Shown one piece after another: positions 36,101-44,141 of a DNA stretch of 64,000 nt. The stretch's first letter is position 1, and the number at the start of each line of letters is the position of its first letter. Origin of the DNA: Megalobrama amblycephala (Eukaryota; Chordata; Actinopteri; Cypriniformes; Xenocyprididae); the NCBI RefSeq assembly GCF_018812025.1, contig NC_063053.1, positions 13,000,623 to 13,064,622 of the forward strand. Direction: 5' to 3'. Both the position numbers and the translations under genes were made by a program. The notes under the pieces are model-generated. The model was not told where the DNA came from. It saw nothing but the letters and a program-made list of their open reading frames with translations, and searched no databases.

Positions 36101-37723
36101 TTACTATCTATCCTGTCACAATCAGTACTAACAACATCACTTTATAATTAAATACTGTTCATTATAAATGAAATAAAACATATGTTGCCAAATCTGTGTT
36201 TGTAAAGCTAACGGCACCCACAGTTCTTGGCTGTTAAATGTGCTGGAAGACTCTCAGCAGCAGTCTGTCATAGTGTTAAGGATGGAGAAGGAATGTGTAA
36301 ATGAATGTGCTGTGCTGTGTCTCCTAAGACACATGGTGTAGGACTAGTGTGGGATCTTTGCACAACTACAACGAAGCTCTTGGTACAGCTAGGGGCTACA
36401 CCTAGCTTTAAAACGATCATGGGTACAAGAACAGGATGGATATAAAGAGAAAGACAAATAATAAGGGAAAAAAGCGACCAGAATGGAGAATGTGAACTGT
36501 ACAGACCCGGAGCGCAAGTGCAAATATATTCCATTTATTTGTATAAGTGTCTGAATGTGCCCCCAGAATGCCGAGCGGCGGCACTTCTGATTGAGCAGGG
36601 TCATTAGCTGTCGCTCTCTCTGTGCCTAAAGACGTTTACTTGGCAAAACTACATCCACGTTGTGCTAATGAATCCTTAACAAGCCACTTAGAGGACTCTG
36701 GGGTTGCCTCCTTCCTGCACAAACCAGATTTAGGGCTGCAGTTTTTATTGCTAGACTTCAATAATCACCTCGATTGTCCTCGCGATGTGCTCTCCTGCTT
36801 TAGCTTAATAAACGCTTTATTTCCCAATAGATGCAGCTTACCTGCTCATGGCCATGTCTGTCCCTAGTTGTGAATATGTGTTATTACAGATGGCATGTTG
36901 TGATCTTGCCTCTCAGATTCAGTAAGGCATTTCTTAGCACCTCTAAATAGCTCAGTTTACACTGCCATGTGTTAATGCACACAAGATACGTGCTGCCATG
37001 AAGTGTGGATGTATGGACTTGCTTTACTATTACATATGTAGTGAAATGCCTCTTTTTTGTAGTTTTACAATGTAATAATATGATTTTAAAAAAGATTATA
37101 TAATATTGTAACAGTTTAGTAAGAAGTAGACTTTATATTATATATACAGTTGTGGTCAGAATTATTGGCCCTCTTGGTAAATATGAGCAAAGCAGGCTGT
37201 GAAAATAAATCTGCATTATTTATCCTTTTGATCTTTCATCCAAAAATTAACAAAAATCTAACTTTTCATTGAAGTAAAGTGTTAATGATTTATTAACCTA
37301 TTACAACTTCATTACCTTAAGAAATATTGAGAAAATGCTCAAGAGAATAACATTTTAAATTGAGTTCAGACCTGCAGATGTAGTTAGTCTTGCATGATGC
37401 TTGTAGTGTCAGGCAGTTGGGCCTCTCCTTATCCTCGTATGAACAGGCTGGCACGATGGTCTGGCGTCTGCGCTCAGAACAGGCCGACTGATCCCCTAAA
37501 GGACACGAGCAGAAGAGCATACCGTAGCTGTGCTTGGGTGGCACCTTGTCGAAGAACTGCCGCAGGGCCTTGTGGCACTTCCGTTTGTTGCAGACTTCAG
37601 CCGTCGAGACTCTGCTTGTGCAGGGGCTTATGTAAGCCGAACGGTATTTCTTGCAGGTGTCATTTAGGTTGCAGGCCTTTGCTGCATTCAAGCAGTTGTT
37701 CTCCTTTGCTAGCGCGGGCTCAC
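15040..37723 (-). CDS. gfra1: GDNF family receptor alpha-1, 3' six exons (5' exons outside window)
   Basis: GPI-anchored co-receptor that binds GDNF and presents it to RET at the neuronal and kidney-progenitor cell surface. Six minus-strand exons join in phase: 37723..37372, 36057..35948, 33780..33646, 26314..26109, 15904..15860 and 15183..15040 (stop). They encode 329 residues after a split first codon. Order: cysteine-rich repeat 2 (13 cysteines), the CRR3 region with [11 protein letters not shown] and [11 protein letters not shown], a linker with [11 protein letters not shown], a 15-residue microexon, and a hydrophobic GPI-attachment tail. The match is GFRA1 rather than GFRA2 by [11 protein letters not shown] and [13 protein letters not shown] (recalled family sequences). 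The signal peptide and CRR1 exons were looked for upstream on the same strand and not seen. Whether this is the teleost a or b duplicate cannot be told. Introns are heavily loaded with transposons. Confidence 0.93.
15860..15904 (-). CDS. gfra1: gfra1 45-nt microexon
   Basis: A 15-codon exon between TTTCTAG and TTG|GTAAGT, reading [15 protein letters not shown]. It aligns with AQKLKSN... in mammalian GFRA1 (from memory). Phase 0 at both ends, so it could be skipped without a frameshift. It lies 10.2 kb from the previous exon. Confidence 0.85.
15905..18059. other. gfra1 intron sequence
   Basis: Part of the 10.2-kb intron between the linker exon and the microexon. Apart from the SINE fragment at 17.7 kb nothing was recognised. 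Confidence 0.4.
17701..17767 (-). mobile_element. Short tRNA-derived SINE fragment
   Basis: Minus strand reads CTGTAGTTCAAACAGTAGGG, then GCAACACCAAGGTCATGGG and AACAATTCCCAGGG: a tRNA-like A box and B box around a fixed middle. Same family as 44241..44310. Confidence 0.55.
18060..18120 (+). mobile_element. Left part of a MITE interrupted by the DIRS element
   Basis: Reads TTTAGCAGATGGTTTTATCC and continues AAAGCAACTGAAAAATGAG, a form of the widespread cyprinid MITE/Angel-like sequence. Its continuation (AATAGAAGCAGTTAAGCC) resumes directly after the DIRS element at 24274, so the DIRS insertion split it. Confidence 0.6.
18171..18357 (+). repeat. DIRS inverted terminal repeat, 3' end of element
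   Basis: Starts ACGTACGTCGGACAGACC and matches the reverse complement of 24066..24248 almost base for base for about 185 bp, including a TATATAATGAGC box at about 18299. The outer 50 bp (18121..18170) are not part of the repeat and instead pair with the internal complementary region. They contain two small hairpins (GGTTAC/GTAACC and CGTTCCC/GGGAACG). Confidence 0.92.
18401..18512. repeat. DIRS internal complementary region
   Basis: Bases 18411..18458 are the exact reverse complement of 18121..18168, extended to 18401 with one mismatch. Bases 18456..18512 are the reverse complement of the other outer end (down from 24273) with one mismatch. The GTT at 18456..18458 belongs to both halves, so the AAC present at each element end occurs only once here. 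This is the template thought to allow circle formation in DIRS replication. Confidence 0.93.
19064..19735 (-). CDS. DIRS tyrosine recombinase, catalytic domain
   Basis: An open frame of 223 codons holding the catalytic core of a tyrosine (phage-integrase-type) recombinase, which in DIRS elements inserts the circular DNA in place of a DDE integrase. The R-H-x-x-R-Y residues are all visible: Arg36 (SIKRVGDL), HSTR at 164-167 and Tyr199/200 (FARYYSL). The N-terminal part lies upstream in two other frames: a switch near 19860 and another in a C-run near 19768, so the enzyme is not encoded in one frame here. DIRS recombinase and RT frames normally overlap, but the two breaks inside one domain look like decay. 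Nominal start only. Confidence 0.88.
   Translation of the reverse strand: MLRALQIAPFEPFQSADLKILSMKTLLLVALASIKRVGDLQSFSVDESCLEFRPGDSHVVLRPRPGYVPKVPTTPFRDQVVSLQALPSEEADPALALLCPVRALRLYKDRTQSLRTSDQLFVCYGGQQKGKAVSKQRMAHWIVDAIALAYQAQGVPCPLRLHAHSTRGVASSWALARGASLTDICRAAGWATPNTFARYYSLRVEPVSSHVLATGQRHGEAPA
19798..22047 (-). CDS. DIRS reverse transcriptase / RNase H (with methyltransferase-like segment)
   Basis: A 749-codon open frame. The RT domain spans about residues 70-290, with [19 protein letters not shown], the first catalytic Asp at 167 (AIDLKDAY) and YLDD at 231-234. RNase H spans about 390-510 with its four acidic positions present: D399 (FTDAS), E431, D456 (RTDN) and D507 (ADELS). A short [12 protein letters not shown]...WP...YAFPP segment at 538-579 resembles the start of the phage-type adenine methyltransferase domain of DIRS1-like elements; it then loses similarity, apparently through a frame change. 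The last about 60 conserved residues ([19 protein letters not shown]) look like the N-terminal part of the recombinase. The start Met is nominal; translation in DIRS elements may begin differently. Confidence 0.9.
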   Translation of the reverse strand: MTPLRAASQREPPEPRPCVPPRCPAAGTQLVPLVPLVRSLRAWLALPSPSRWLLWTIRLGYAIQFARHPPKFRDVLFTTVKDVVAPVLRAEIAVLLAEDAIEPVPPADLRSGFYSPYFIVPKKSGGLRPILDLRVLNRSLHKLPFKMLTQKRIFECIRPRHWFAAIDLKDAYFHVSILPRHRPFLRFAFEGRAYQYRVLPFGLALYPRIFTKVVEGALVPMREQGVRILNYLDDWLFLAQSRDRLCEHRDLVLSHLSQLGLQVNWEKSKLSPVQRISFLGMELDSVEQIARLTEGRAQSVLNCLNTFNGRTAVPLKFFQRLLGHMAAAAAVTPLGLLHMRLLQHWLYGRVPRWAWQRGTFRVPITQECRQAFSPWSDPLFLRAGVPLEQVSRHAVVFTDASATGWGATYNGHAVSGVWTGPHLHWHINCLELLALRLALSCLKGPLRGKHVLVRTDNTATVAYINRQGGLRSRRMSQLARHLLLWSQKRLRSLRAILVPGVLSHVADELSRAELPGEWRLHPQVVQLIWKEFGEAQVDLFASPETSHCQLFYPLSEGTLGTDALALSWPRGLRKYAFPPVSLPVQSQGGRGADPLSCALLAQPDLVPRTLTPHDSPSLAHSSEEGPAFSETGHSLAPAARPLETPCLVPGQDAEVLGDLPPEVLNTITSARALSTRRACASKWNLFVEWCSSRREDPRRCSIGVVLSFLQQGLERRLSPSTLKVHTAAILPRPHRWQICWSAQPGRQVP
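22080..24060 (-). pseudogene. Degenerate gag-like region of the DIRS element
   Basis: The interval between the 5' terminal repeat and the RT frame is where DIRS elements encode gag. No long single frame survives, only short open stretches separated by stops and frame changes. On the minus strand at about 23581..23620 the reading HDHCFTCLG resembles a cysteine/histidine metal-binding motif of fish DIRS gag proteins and runs into a stop at 23579..23581. A proline-rich stretch upstream of 22080 (in the frame open from 22372) may be the gag C-terminus; most of that frame further on is only the RT region read in another frame. Assignment rests mainly on position. Confidence 0.5.
24066..24248 (-). 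repeat. DIRS inverted terminal repeat, 5' end of element
   Basis: Partner of the repeat at 18171..18357. On the minus strand it reads into the gag-like region, so it should contain the element promoter. The 25-bp outer segment to 24273 (ending GGGAAC) is matched in the internal complementary region with one mismatch. Confidence 0.92.
24106..24118 (-). promoter_or_regulatory. TATA-like box in the 5' DIRS terminal repeat
   Basis: GGGTATATAATGAGC reads on the minus strand inside the 5' inverted repeat, upstream of the coding region. DIRS transcription begins in the terminal repeat, so this is the likely promoter; the same box in the other repeat faces outward on the plus strand relative to it. 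Confidence 0.55.
24274..24440 (+). mobile_element. Right part of the MITE interrupted by the DIRS element
   Basis: Continuation of the element ending at 18120. The far boundary is unclear; the recognisable part runs to about 24340 (GTTAGTCTAGCACAGTACA). Confidence 0.45.
24485..25448. mobile_element. TTAA-flanked non-autonomous DNA transposon, copy 2
   Basis: 964 bp, TTAA at 24481..24484 and 25449..25452, terminal repeat AGGTGCCCTAGAA. Differs from copy 1 by small indels. It carries one extra block near 25214..25258 (GGCATATGCAAATATTGGGG) that copy 1 has lost. Located in the gfra1 intron beside the DIRS element. Confidence 0.85.
25453..26108. other. gfra1 intron sequence
   Basis: Remainder of the 10.2-kb intron next to the linker exon. 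No feature seen. Confidence 0.35.
26109..26314 (-). CDS. gfra1: gfra1 exon: linker after CRR3
   Basis: 206-nt exon, acceptor ATGTAG, donor CAG|GTCAGT. Encodes [17 protein letters not shown], strongly conserved in the family, followed by a low-complexity Thr/Ser/Pro/Asn-rich linker that is normally variable. Ends in phase 0. The open frame continues past the donor, but the conserved exon boundary after LQ supports the chosen end. Confidence 0.92.
26315..27709. other. gfra1 intron sequence, AT-rich repeat flank of Tc1
   Basis: From about 26996 (CCCTTACGGAACAAAAATAT) the DNA becomes TATA-rich and resembles, across the Tc1 insert, the stretch ending near 29025 (AATATATATAAGGG), suggesting an older repeat of about 1 kb split by Tc1. 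Ends are only weakly similar. Confidence 0.35.
28088..28477 (+). pseudogene. Tc1-like transposase, N-terminal DNA-binding part only
   Basis: 129 codons. Residues 12-75 ([20 protein letters not shown] followed by [19 protein letters not shown]) form the first helix-turn-helix of the paired-like DNA-binding domain. The second follows ([20 protein letters not shown]). The last about 20 residues are out of frame because 13 bases are missing near 28416, as shown by the inverted copy that still has them. No catalytic DDE residues are encoded. If expressed it could only bind transposon ends; expression is not known. Confidence 0.8.
28382..28651. repeat. Fold-back inside the Tc1 element
   Basis: Arms 28382..28478 and 28536..28651 are inverted copies with a loop of about 57 bp. 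The right arm keeps a 13-base stretch lost from the left arm and has a few other differences. Confidence 0.9.
28737..30952. other. gfra1 intron sequence
   Basis: Continuation of the TATA-rich repeat to about 29025, then ordinary intron DNA apart from the foldback fragment at 29.8 kb. No exon seen. Confidence 0.35.
29755..30085 (+). repeat. Fragment of the foldback family
   Basis: Shares GAAGGATCATGTGACACTGA and adjoining sequence with the element at 45 kb; both ends degraded. Confidence 0.65.
30953..31475. mobile_element. Hairpin MITE with GTTAGTTCACCC ends, copy A
   Basis: Ends AAAGTTAGTTCACCCAAAAA and its reverse complement (GGTGAACTAACCCTTT). The interior contains a long stem: about 30993..31087 is inverted at 31160..31256 (GATTTCAAAACACTGCTTCA and partner). 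Non-coding, gfra1 intron. Confidence 0.8.
31476..33645. other. gfra1 intron sequence
   Basis: AT-rich; nothing recognised. The 120-codon minus-strand frame at 31864..32226 is compositionally biased (Ser/Phe/Leu) and has no gene-like features. Confidence 0.35.
33646..33780 (-). CDS. gfra1: gfra1 exon: end of CRR3 region
   Basis: 135-nt exon, acceptor TATCCAG, donor C|GTGAGT. Encodes [20 protein letters not shown] then [18 protein letters not shown] and ends DNACL. Cysteine spacing matches CRR3 of GFRA1. Confidence 0.92.
34203..35272 (-). mobile_element. Tc1/mariner element, second family, degenerate
   Basis: 1,070 bp flanked by TA. Ends read CACTATATTGCCAAAAG and, on the other side inverted, CATTATATTGCC. 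The minus strand encodes a broken transposase. Lies in the gfra1 intron between 35948 and 33780. Confidence 0.88.
34430..35171 (-). pseudogene. Broken Tc1-like transposase
   Basis: Transposase pieces in several frames: an N-terminal part from 35171 ([20 protein letters not shown]), then a middle part from 34932 with [10 protein letters not shown] (first catalytic Asp), then a part from 34684 with [12 protein letters not shown] (second Asp). [12 protein letters not shown] segment near 34450..34490 is the third acidic position. Frameshifts separate the parts, and a stretch of about 15 residues present in the related copy at 61 kb is deleted here. Not functional. Confidence 0.85.
35948..36057 (-). 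CDS. gfra1: gfra1 exon: start of CRR3 region
   Basis: 110-nt exon, acceptor TTTTAG, donor TTG|GTGAGT. Encodes [20 protein letters not shown] followed by [17 protein letters not shown], nearly identical to the GFRA1 signature I know. In phase with both neighbours. Confidence 0.93.
36058..37371. other. gfra1 intron sequence, with a low-repeat block
   Basis: 1,314-bp intron. About 36540..36880 is less AT-rich, free of recognisable repeats, and ends near TTAGCTTAATAAACGC; it could be conserved non-coding DNA. The Tc1-like fragment lies at 37145. Confidence 0.3.
37145..37300 (+). repeat. Tc1-like terminal fragment
   Basis: CAGTTGTGGTCAGAATTATT followed by GGCCCTCTTGGTAAATATGA, like one end of a fish Tc1 family (from memory). 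The other end and any coding part are absent. Confidence 0.45.
37372..37723 (-). CDS. gfra1: gfra1 exon: cysteine-rich repeat 2
   Basis: 352-nt exon between acceptor TTTGCAG and donor CAG|GTCTGA. It begins with two bases completing a split codon, then [17 protein letters not shown], and carries the family motifs [13 protein letters not shown] and [10 protein letters not shown]. The segment between CSC and ERRRQTIVP is PLGDQSACS, about three residues longer than I recall for mammalian GFRA1. Ends in phase 2 inside the Arg of CKTNYICR. The donor is weak after +2 (GTCTGA). Confidence 0.93.
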
Positions 37724-38314
37724 CTGCAAAGACAGAGAATACACAATATAACTAAAATGAACTGCTGATTTGTGTTCCCATTGACTGTAGTGCACAGTAT
37801 TTAATAGTAAAACTTGGTTAAAGTCGTCATGAAATGGAAGTTCTGTTCTTCACTATTGTGTCATATGAGTGAAACAGCTTCTCCAACAAGAAAAAAAAAA
37901 AAAAATTAGGACAGGACTTGATTTTGTTAATTGGGAATTGATTGGATCGTTGTGGTTTGTTATTGCTGTGATCTCATGTGAGTGACAGGTTGTCCCGCCC
38001 TTGCACCGGTAAACAGAGAAGAGAAAAGATGTTGCTGTATGAGGGAGAGGAAGTTATTTTGATTAAAGATTTTGAGGGCAAAATAAAAAATTAAATAAAT
38101 AATAGGGATGCATCAAAATGAAAATTCTGGGCCAAAACCCGAAACTTCTGGATGCACTTGGCCGAAACCTGAAAATGCTTTTTAAAAATTATTTATTTAT
38201 TGTTTTAAATTAGCTTTTTACAAATAATTGTATTAATATTATACTTTTTAAAGAAATTAAATAATTTTAATGAAGCCAATAAAGTAAAATAACCACATTT
38301 ATTTCACAATATAT

Positions 38315-38861
38315 TAAAGGGTTAGTTCACCCAAAAATGAAAATTATGTCATTTAATACTCACCCTCATGTCGTTCGATTTCAAAACACTGTTTCGAAGC
38401 TTTACGAATCTTTTGTTTCGAATCAGTGGTTCGGATTGCGTAAACGAAGCCTCATTTACTGAAATCATGTGACTTTGGCGCTCCAAAACACTGATTCAAA
38501 ACAAAAGATTCAAAAAGCTTCGAAGCAGTGTTTTGAAATCGTCCATCAATAGATATTGTTGAAAAGTCGTTTTTTTTATTTATTTTTTTTGGTGCACAAA
38601 ATGTATTCTCGTCACTTTATGATATTAATGTAGAACCACTGTACTTACATGAACTTTTTTAAATATGTCTTTAGTACCTTTCTGGATCTTGAGAGGTTCA
38701 GTGACATTGCTGGCAATAGAGGCCTCACTGAGCCATTGGATTTCATCAAAAATATCTTAATTTGTGTTCTGAAGATGAACGAATGTCTAACGAGTGAAGA
38801 ATGACATGAGGGTGAGTAATAAATGACATTATTTTAATTTTGGGGTGAACTAACCCTTTAA
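38315..38861. mobile_element. Hairpin MITE with GTTAGTTCACCC ends, copy B
   Basis: Same ends and a shorter version of the same internal stem (38381..38450 and 38488..38545). AATATT-like sequence on both flanks. Confidence 0.8.
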
Positions 38862-39024
38862 TATTAAATATCAATATTTTTCTTTATTCAGTCCTTTAAA
38901 ACAGAATCAGATTTAATATATTTATTTTTTGACCAATTATCCAAATAATGTATAGTCCTTCAAAGCTATTATTGTCAGAGCATATGAGCAGAGCCTAGCA
39001 GGGAAGAGGATCAGCAGTGTTGCC

Positions 39025-39240
39025 AAGTCCGTGGTTTTCCAGCGGAATTGGGCTACTTTAACACTGTTGCCTCGGGTTGTTTTTCATGTCCGCAGGTTGA
39101 AACAACCCCAAAATAACATGATATTTAACCCCTGAAATGCGAATTTGACCAGGAGAACCCCGCCAAAAATGCAGATTTTACCCTCCGGAGTGCGATTTTT
39201 ACCTTCAGCCGTTTTTCTCTTTTGGCCAAAAACTGAAAAT
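39025..39240 (+). repeat. Possible hAT-type terminal fragment
   Basis: CAGTGTTGCCAAGTCCGTGG to GGGCTACTTTAACACTGTTG resembles the end of a dispersed fish hAT element. No partner end found. Confidence 0.35.
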
Positions 39241-39331
39241 CCCATATTCAGCCGATAATTTTCAGCACAGATAAATCATTTAGAATAAACACAGCAAAGT
39301 ATTGTCAATTATGATTCCATGGTGACTTTAA

Positions 39332-39511
39332 AGGTGATGTAATGCCATGCTGTACTGTTTGAGCTACTGGAATGCTAATCAGAACCAATAGCCACTTCCA
39401 GACACTCTCTATCCATCAATCATTTTGCACAATTTTGGAGGCGGGGTTTTTGCAGAGAGGGTGTGTGGATGAATTGAGCAAAATCAGCAGCTAAATTTGC
39501 TTACAGCACCT
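39332..39511. mobile_element. Short TTAA-flanked MITE with AGGTG/CACCT ends
   Basis: 180 bp between TTAA at 39328..39331 and 39512..39515, starting AGGTG and ending CACCT like the two larger elements, but with an unrelated interior. Confidence 0.6.
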
Positions 39512-39515
39512 TTAA

Positions 39516-41134
39516 ATCTGTAAAAATAAATTAATTATTTTACAAAAATATGTACAAATTTTAAAAGTAAAAAAGTAGATACCATAAGCAGAACAAACAG
39601 ACAAAGAAAAACAGAGTCTGATGCTATCCACAGCTCTGAAATCCTTGGTCCACACACACACAAACACACACAAAAAAAATCTTTCATTTGAATACCCCAC
39701 AGCACTGACAGGCATGTGAATTAATCATCCCTATTTCTGCAGGTCTGCCAAAACACAGAGGCTGTTTATAAGGAACCTGTTTTTTGTTTTAGGCTGTTTT
39801 TTTATGTTAAATGAAACAGTGCTCGTCCCTTTGGATCCCTGCAGCCTAAACAAACAGTCATCTTGGCCGAACAGGGGAGTCATCAAAGCGGCCGGCATGG
39901 CTCTGCTCTCGCCTGTCAGCTGTGGCTAATTGCTGGCTTTCTAACACATTCCACCATTAACTAACATTTCTGGAGACTCGCTGAGCTACAGCAGCAGTTT
40001 GGTTTATAATGAGAGCCAATTAAAAACAAGAGATAGGTTGTATTAGAGCAAGGGCGGAGCGTACTTGTGCAGTGCATGTGTTTTTGTATGTGCGTGTGTA
40101 TGTAAGGACAGTGCTAATAAGATGGTTATCTTTAAGGGAGCCCGAGAGGAGACTGTATCCTCAGAGCCACTAGCAGCAGGAGGTGATGTCATTTGGTCAT
40201 GTAAGTCATGTTGGATCAGACCAAGGCTAAAAACAGATGTATGAAATGGCTTAAGCTGTTTTTCCACTATCTCCAACATTAGGATACGATTGTTGCATTT
40301 CGCCCCCTAGTGGTAGTCGAACAGTTTTAAAAATTGGTCGTGAAGCAGCTGTTACCCTTCGCTCTGGTAAAATGAATGAATAATGAATGTATGAATATAT
40401 CTACAAAAATAAATTTGTCTGAAAGAAAAGCACAGTAGGTTTTTGGGCGATAATTAATGTAAATTATTGACTTAAATTATTATTATGTAAAAAATTATAA
40501 AATAATTATTTCTGAAATAAATATTCGTAACACCCATTTTACAGGAATAATAGTCATTCTCACCTCACGCTTATAGTTTGATTAGAATGCATCACATTGG
40601 GTCACACGTGAAGCTCAAATAGGTTCCCAAAATTCCACATACGCAGGAGCTCCAAGCATCTCCTGTATTACTCTCCATTAGAAATGAATGACTTCCAGTC
40701 TGTATTTGTTGGACACAGTAAAAAGGAGGCTTCAAAGTCAACATTTAATCAAAACTGACCCTATTTACTTTCGTAATGTATTGTGCACAATGCAGAGCAA
40801 AATGTAATAATCTTTTATCAAAGCGTATCCAAACTTCTGCCTCTGAAATGACTCAAATTATGTCATAAATCCCTTATACAATTTTTAACCTCTCCCCTCC
40901 AACTACCTGATTTCTTGTGGTATAAAGCCAGTCAAATCAGAAATTACGTAAGTAATATGGATTAGTAACTCTGTAATGATGCACAATAATAAGTAGAAAA
41001 CTTATTATTATTATTAGAAAATCAGTGCTCAGTGATGACTGTATCTCTAACAAGTAAATGTCAGTTGTGCTGAAGTCAAGAGCAAATTATACCATATCAT
41101 TCCAAAGACTGAGGTCAGCAAGACTTCATTAAAA
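39516..41134. other. gfra1 intron sequence (upstream), no feature seen
   Basis: About 39820..40030 is balanced in composition and repeat-free, a possible conserved non-coding block. The rest is AT-rich. No CRR1-type cysteine-rich exon was seen. Confidence 0.3.
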
Positions 41135-41576
41135 AACAACTTTTATTCAGCAAGGATGCATTAAAAACATTTATGATGTTAAAGACATTTATAATGTTAG
41201 ATTTCTATTTTTTATTTATTTAATTATTTTTAAAAATGCTGTTCTTTTGAATTTTTTATTCATCAAAGAATCCTGAAAAAAACTGTATCAAGGTTTCAAC
41301 AAAAATATTAAGCAGCAAAACTGTTTTCAACATTAATAATAATAAGAAATGTTATTTAAGCACCAAATCCGCATATTAGAATTATTTTTTAAGGATCATG
41401 AAGACTGGAATAGTGATGCTAAAATTCAGTTTTACCATCACAGGAATGAATTACATTTTAAAATAGATTAAAATAGATTTGTTTTTAATTGTAAAAATGT
41501 TTTACAATATTATTATTTTTACAGTATTTTTTTATCAAATAATTCCAATGTTGGTTAGCATAAGAGACTTCTTACA

Positions 41577-41607
<31 letters not shown>

Positions 41608-41615
41608 CATTCTTT
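41135..41615 (+). repeat. Fragment of the foldback family
   Basis: Shares TTTTATTCAGCAAGGATGCA and the following 400 bp with the element at 45 kb; ends in a long A-run (41584..41607). Confidence 0.7.
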
Positions 41616-41738
41616 TTAAAAACATGGTTGTGTATCTTTCAGGGACTGTGTGAGATGCATTGACCCCTTGACCTTCCATAGCACAATGTAAAAAAACACC
41701 ACTCCACCCCATCTGTTAGCAGTCTGGACTGTAATTCA

Positions 41739-41765
41739 ACACACACACACACACACACACACACA
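41739..41765 (+). repeat. (CA)n microsatellite
   Basis: About 13 CA units. Confidence 0.9.
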
Positions 41766-42510
41766 GAAGCATGTACACACATTTAAAGTCCATCTGCCCA
41801 GACAACATCTGCCCATTCAAGCCCTTCAGCACAGAAAAGTCTCTGTCTCTCACTGTTTCGCTCTCTGAGAGTGGGTGCTTATCTGTGTGTGGAAGAAAAA
41901 GTGGAATGCAATCTCGCCTATTCATGAACAGTGTGATGTTCTCAGTCAGAGTATCAGACATGCACAAACACTTTCACACAAACACTCAACACAACCACCT
42001 CCGCCTTGCATTATGATCACTGTATATAAAACGTTAAGCGTTCATTTAAGCAATGTTAGCCATTATAGACATATTTATTCAAATCAGCTGAATCAATAGA
42101 ATCAACAGCGCATGACCAATATGTTCAAACCTAATAGCCCCTTTTATTATTAAAAAAATAGCCTCAAATAAAAGTTGGACCGCGTAAGTCAGCATGTTAA
42201 GGTATTGTTGTTCGTTACCACTGAAACCTCTTGCATGTCCGGGGTGATACACGTTCTTCTCATGCATGAAAAGTATCTGTACACATGATGGGCTGCAAAA
42301 TCACAAGAAAAGCTTGATGTGTACTGACAACTATACGTTATATAACCGTATTTCTCTTCATTAGGATGTTTATATAGCAACTGTTAAAGTGTCAAGTAAG
42401 CTTCATTAATGTTTCTCTTTTCAAAATATATTAATTTTTAATATGTAACATTAACATGATGGTAATTAAATGGAGCCTTTGTAAAAATATAAACCAAAAC
42501 ATTAAATGTG

Positions 42511-42581
<71 letters not shown>

Positions 42582-43130
42582 GTTGAATAGTCTTGCATAC
42601 TGATGACATCATCAAAAAAAAAAGACATTATCTGTGTGGGTGTGGGTGTGCGATGTGCCCTTCTGATCTGATGCCCTGAGGCTGACAAGAATAAAATACC
42701 TATTCTGTGGCTTGGCACAAAGGGCTTCAGGTTGAAACGATCCTCTACAGCTGTCTGAATCCTTCACCTCTCGTATGAACCGTTAGTACCAGATGTCACA
42801 CAGAAGAGACTGACCAAATCACACATGAACACACACAGACACACAATCCATATAATCAGTGTCTAACATTTACACTCGTCAAGCACCACATAAAAAGTGG
42901 CTATGGTGAGTAAATAAAACAGATTTACTTGCAGTTGGCTGGTAATTTGTAATGAATTGCCATATAATACAAGGTTTAAATCCAATTGTAAGACCAATAG
43001 TCAAGCACCCGCTTATGTAAGATTTACTTATGTAAGTTTTACATAAATGGCAAATTTTTCATTGTTTTTTTTTTTTTTTTTTTTTTTTAATACACTATCA
43101 TTCAAAAGTCTCTTATTAAGTCTCATTCTT
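41766..43130. other. Non-coding, no gene seen
   Basis: Ordinary AT-rich sequence around the ATCA microsatellite. Confidence 0.3.
42511..42581 (+). repeat. (ATCA)n microsatellite
   Basis: About 17 uninterrupted tandem copies of the tetranucleotide. Confidence 0.97.
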
Positions 43131-43707
43131 AAAGGGTTCATCCAAAAATGAAATTTCTGTCATTAAGTATTCACCCTCATGTCGTCCTAAACCCGTAAGA
43201 CCTTCGTTCATCTTAGGTACACAAATTAAGATATTTTTTATGAAATCCGAGGGTTTCTGAAGCGCACATATTAGGCACCAACGTCATTGCAACTTTTTGA
43301 GGTCTAGAAAGGTATTAAAGACATTGTTAACAATATTAAAGACATCTCTGCACTCCGTTCACTACGTCAACAGTGTAACAGACTGACATGGAAGAAAAGA
43401 AATTATTGAATAAAGTCGTTATTTTTGTTTTGTTCTTGCGCACACAAAAAGTATTCTCGTCACTTCATTACATTAAGTTTGATCCACTGTAGTCACATGG
43501 ATGGTTTTAATGATGTCTTAACTACCTTTCTGGACCTCAAAAGGTGCAATGACTTTGCTGCTTATGTGTGGTTCAGAAACCCTCAGATTTTATCAAAAAT
43601 ATCTTACTTTGTGTTTCGAAGATGAACGAAGCTCTTGCAGGTTTGGAACGACATGAGTGTGAGTAATTAATGACAGAAATTTCATTTTTGGGTGAACTAA
43701 CCCTTTC
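43131..43707. mobile_element. MITE with GTTAGTTCACCC ends, copy C
   Basis: Right end intact (GGTGAACTAACCCTTT), left end degenerate (AAAGGGTTCATCCAAAA). The interior differs from copies A, B and D: it lacks the TTTCAAAACACTG stem and has an inverted pair around ACCTTTCTGGACC. Confidence 0.7.
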
Positions 43708-44108
43708 AGTCTCTTACCTATTCAATATCAAGGATCAATTAAGGTTTTTGCACCTACCAATCCTACTCATGAACATGCTTCATGTTCACAAATACAAACA
43801 TCACACATACATAGCTCATTCACCCCACACCTCACACACACTGGCCATCTGGTCTGATAGGTAGAGCACAAACCCCCTCCCCTACTGTGTCTCATCTCTG
43901 ATACAGCCTCAAATTGATTAGTGTCTCCTATTTCCTTCCTCTTTTGGCTCTAATTTTCAATTTGCAGGAGAATCAGTCTGAATAATGACCTTGGATGCTA
44001 TTAGAACAAACCCGTGTATTTACAGATCTGCTTCTAATGTTTTATTTGGACCTTTGTTATCTTCTGTTCTTTCCTTGAGTCATTACAACAATGATCCAAC
44101 TGTGGGTA

Positions 44109-44110
44109 CG

Positions 44111-44138
<28 letters not shown>
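44109..44138 (+). repeat. Poly(T) tract
   Basis: About 30 T in a row; a similar T-run of about 25 sits at 43064..43088. Confidence 0.9.

Positions 44139-44141
<3 letters not shown>

Noticed and set aside
42511..42581. CRISPR-like direct repeats
   Set aside because: Plain ATCA microsatellite without spacers.
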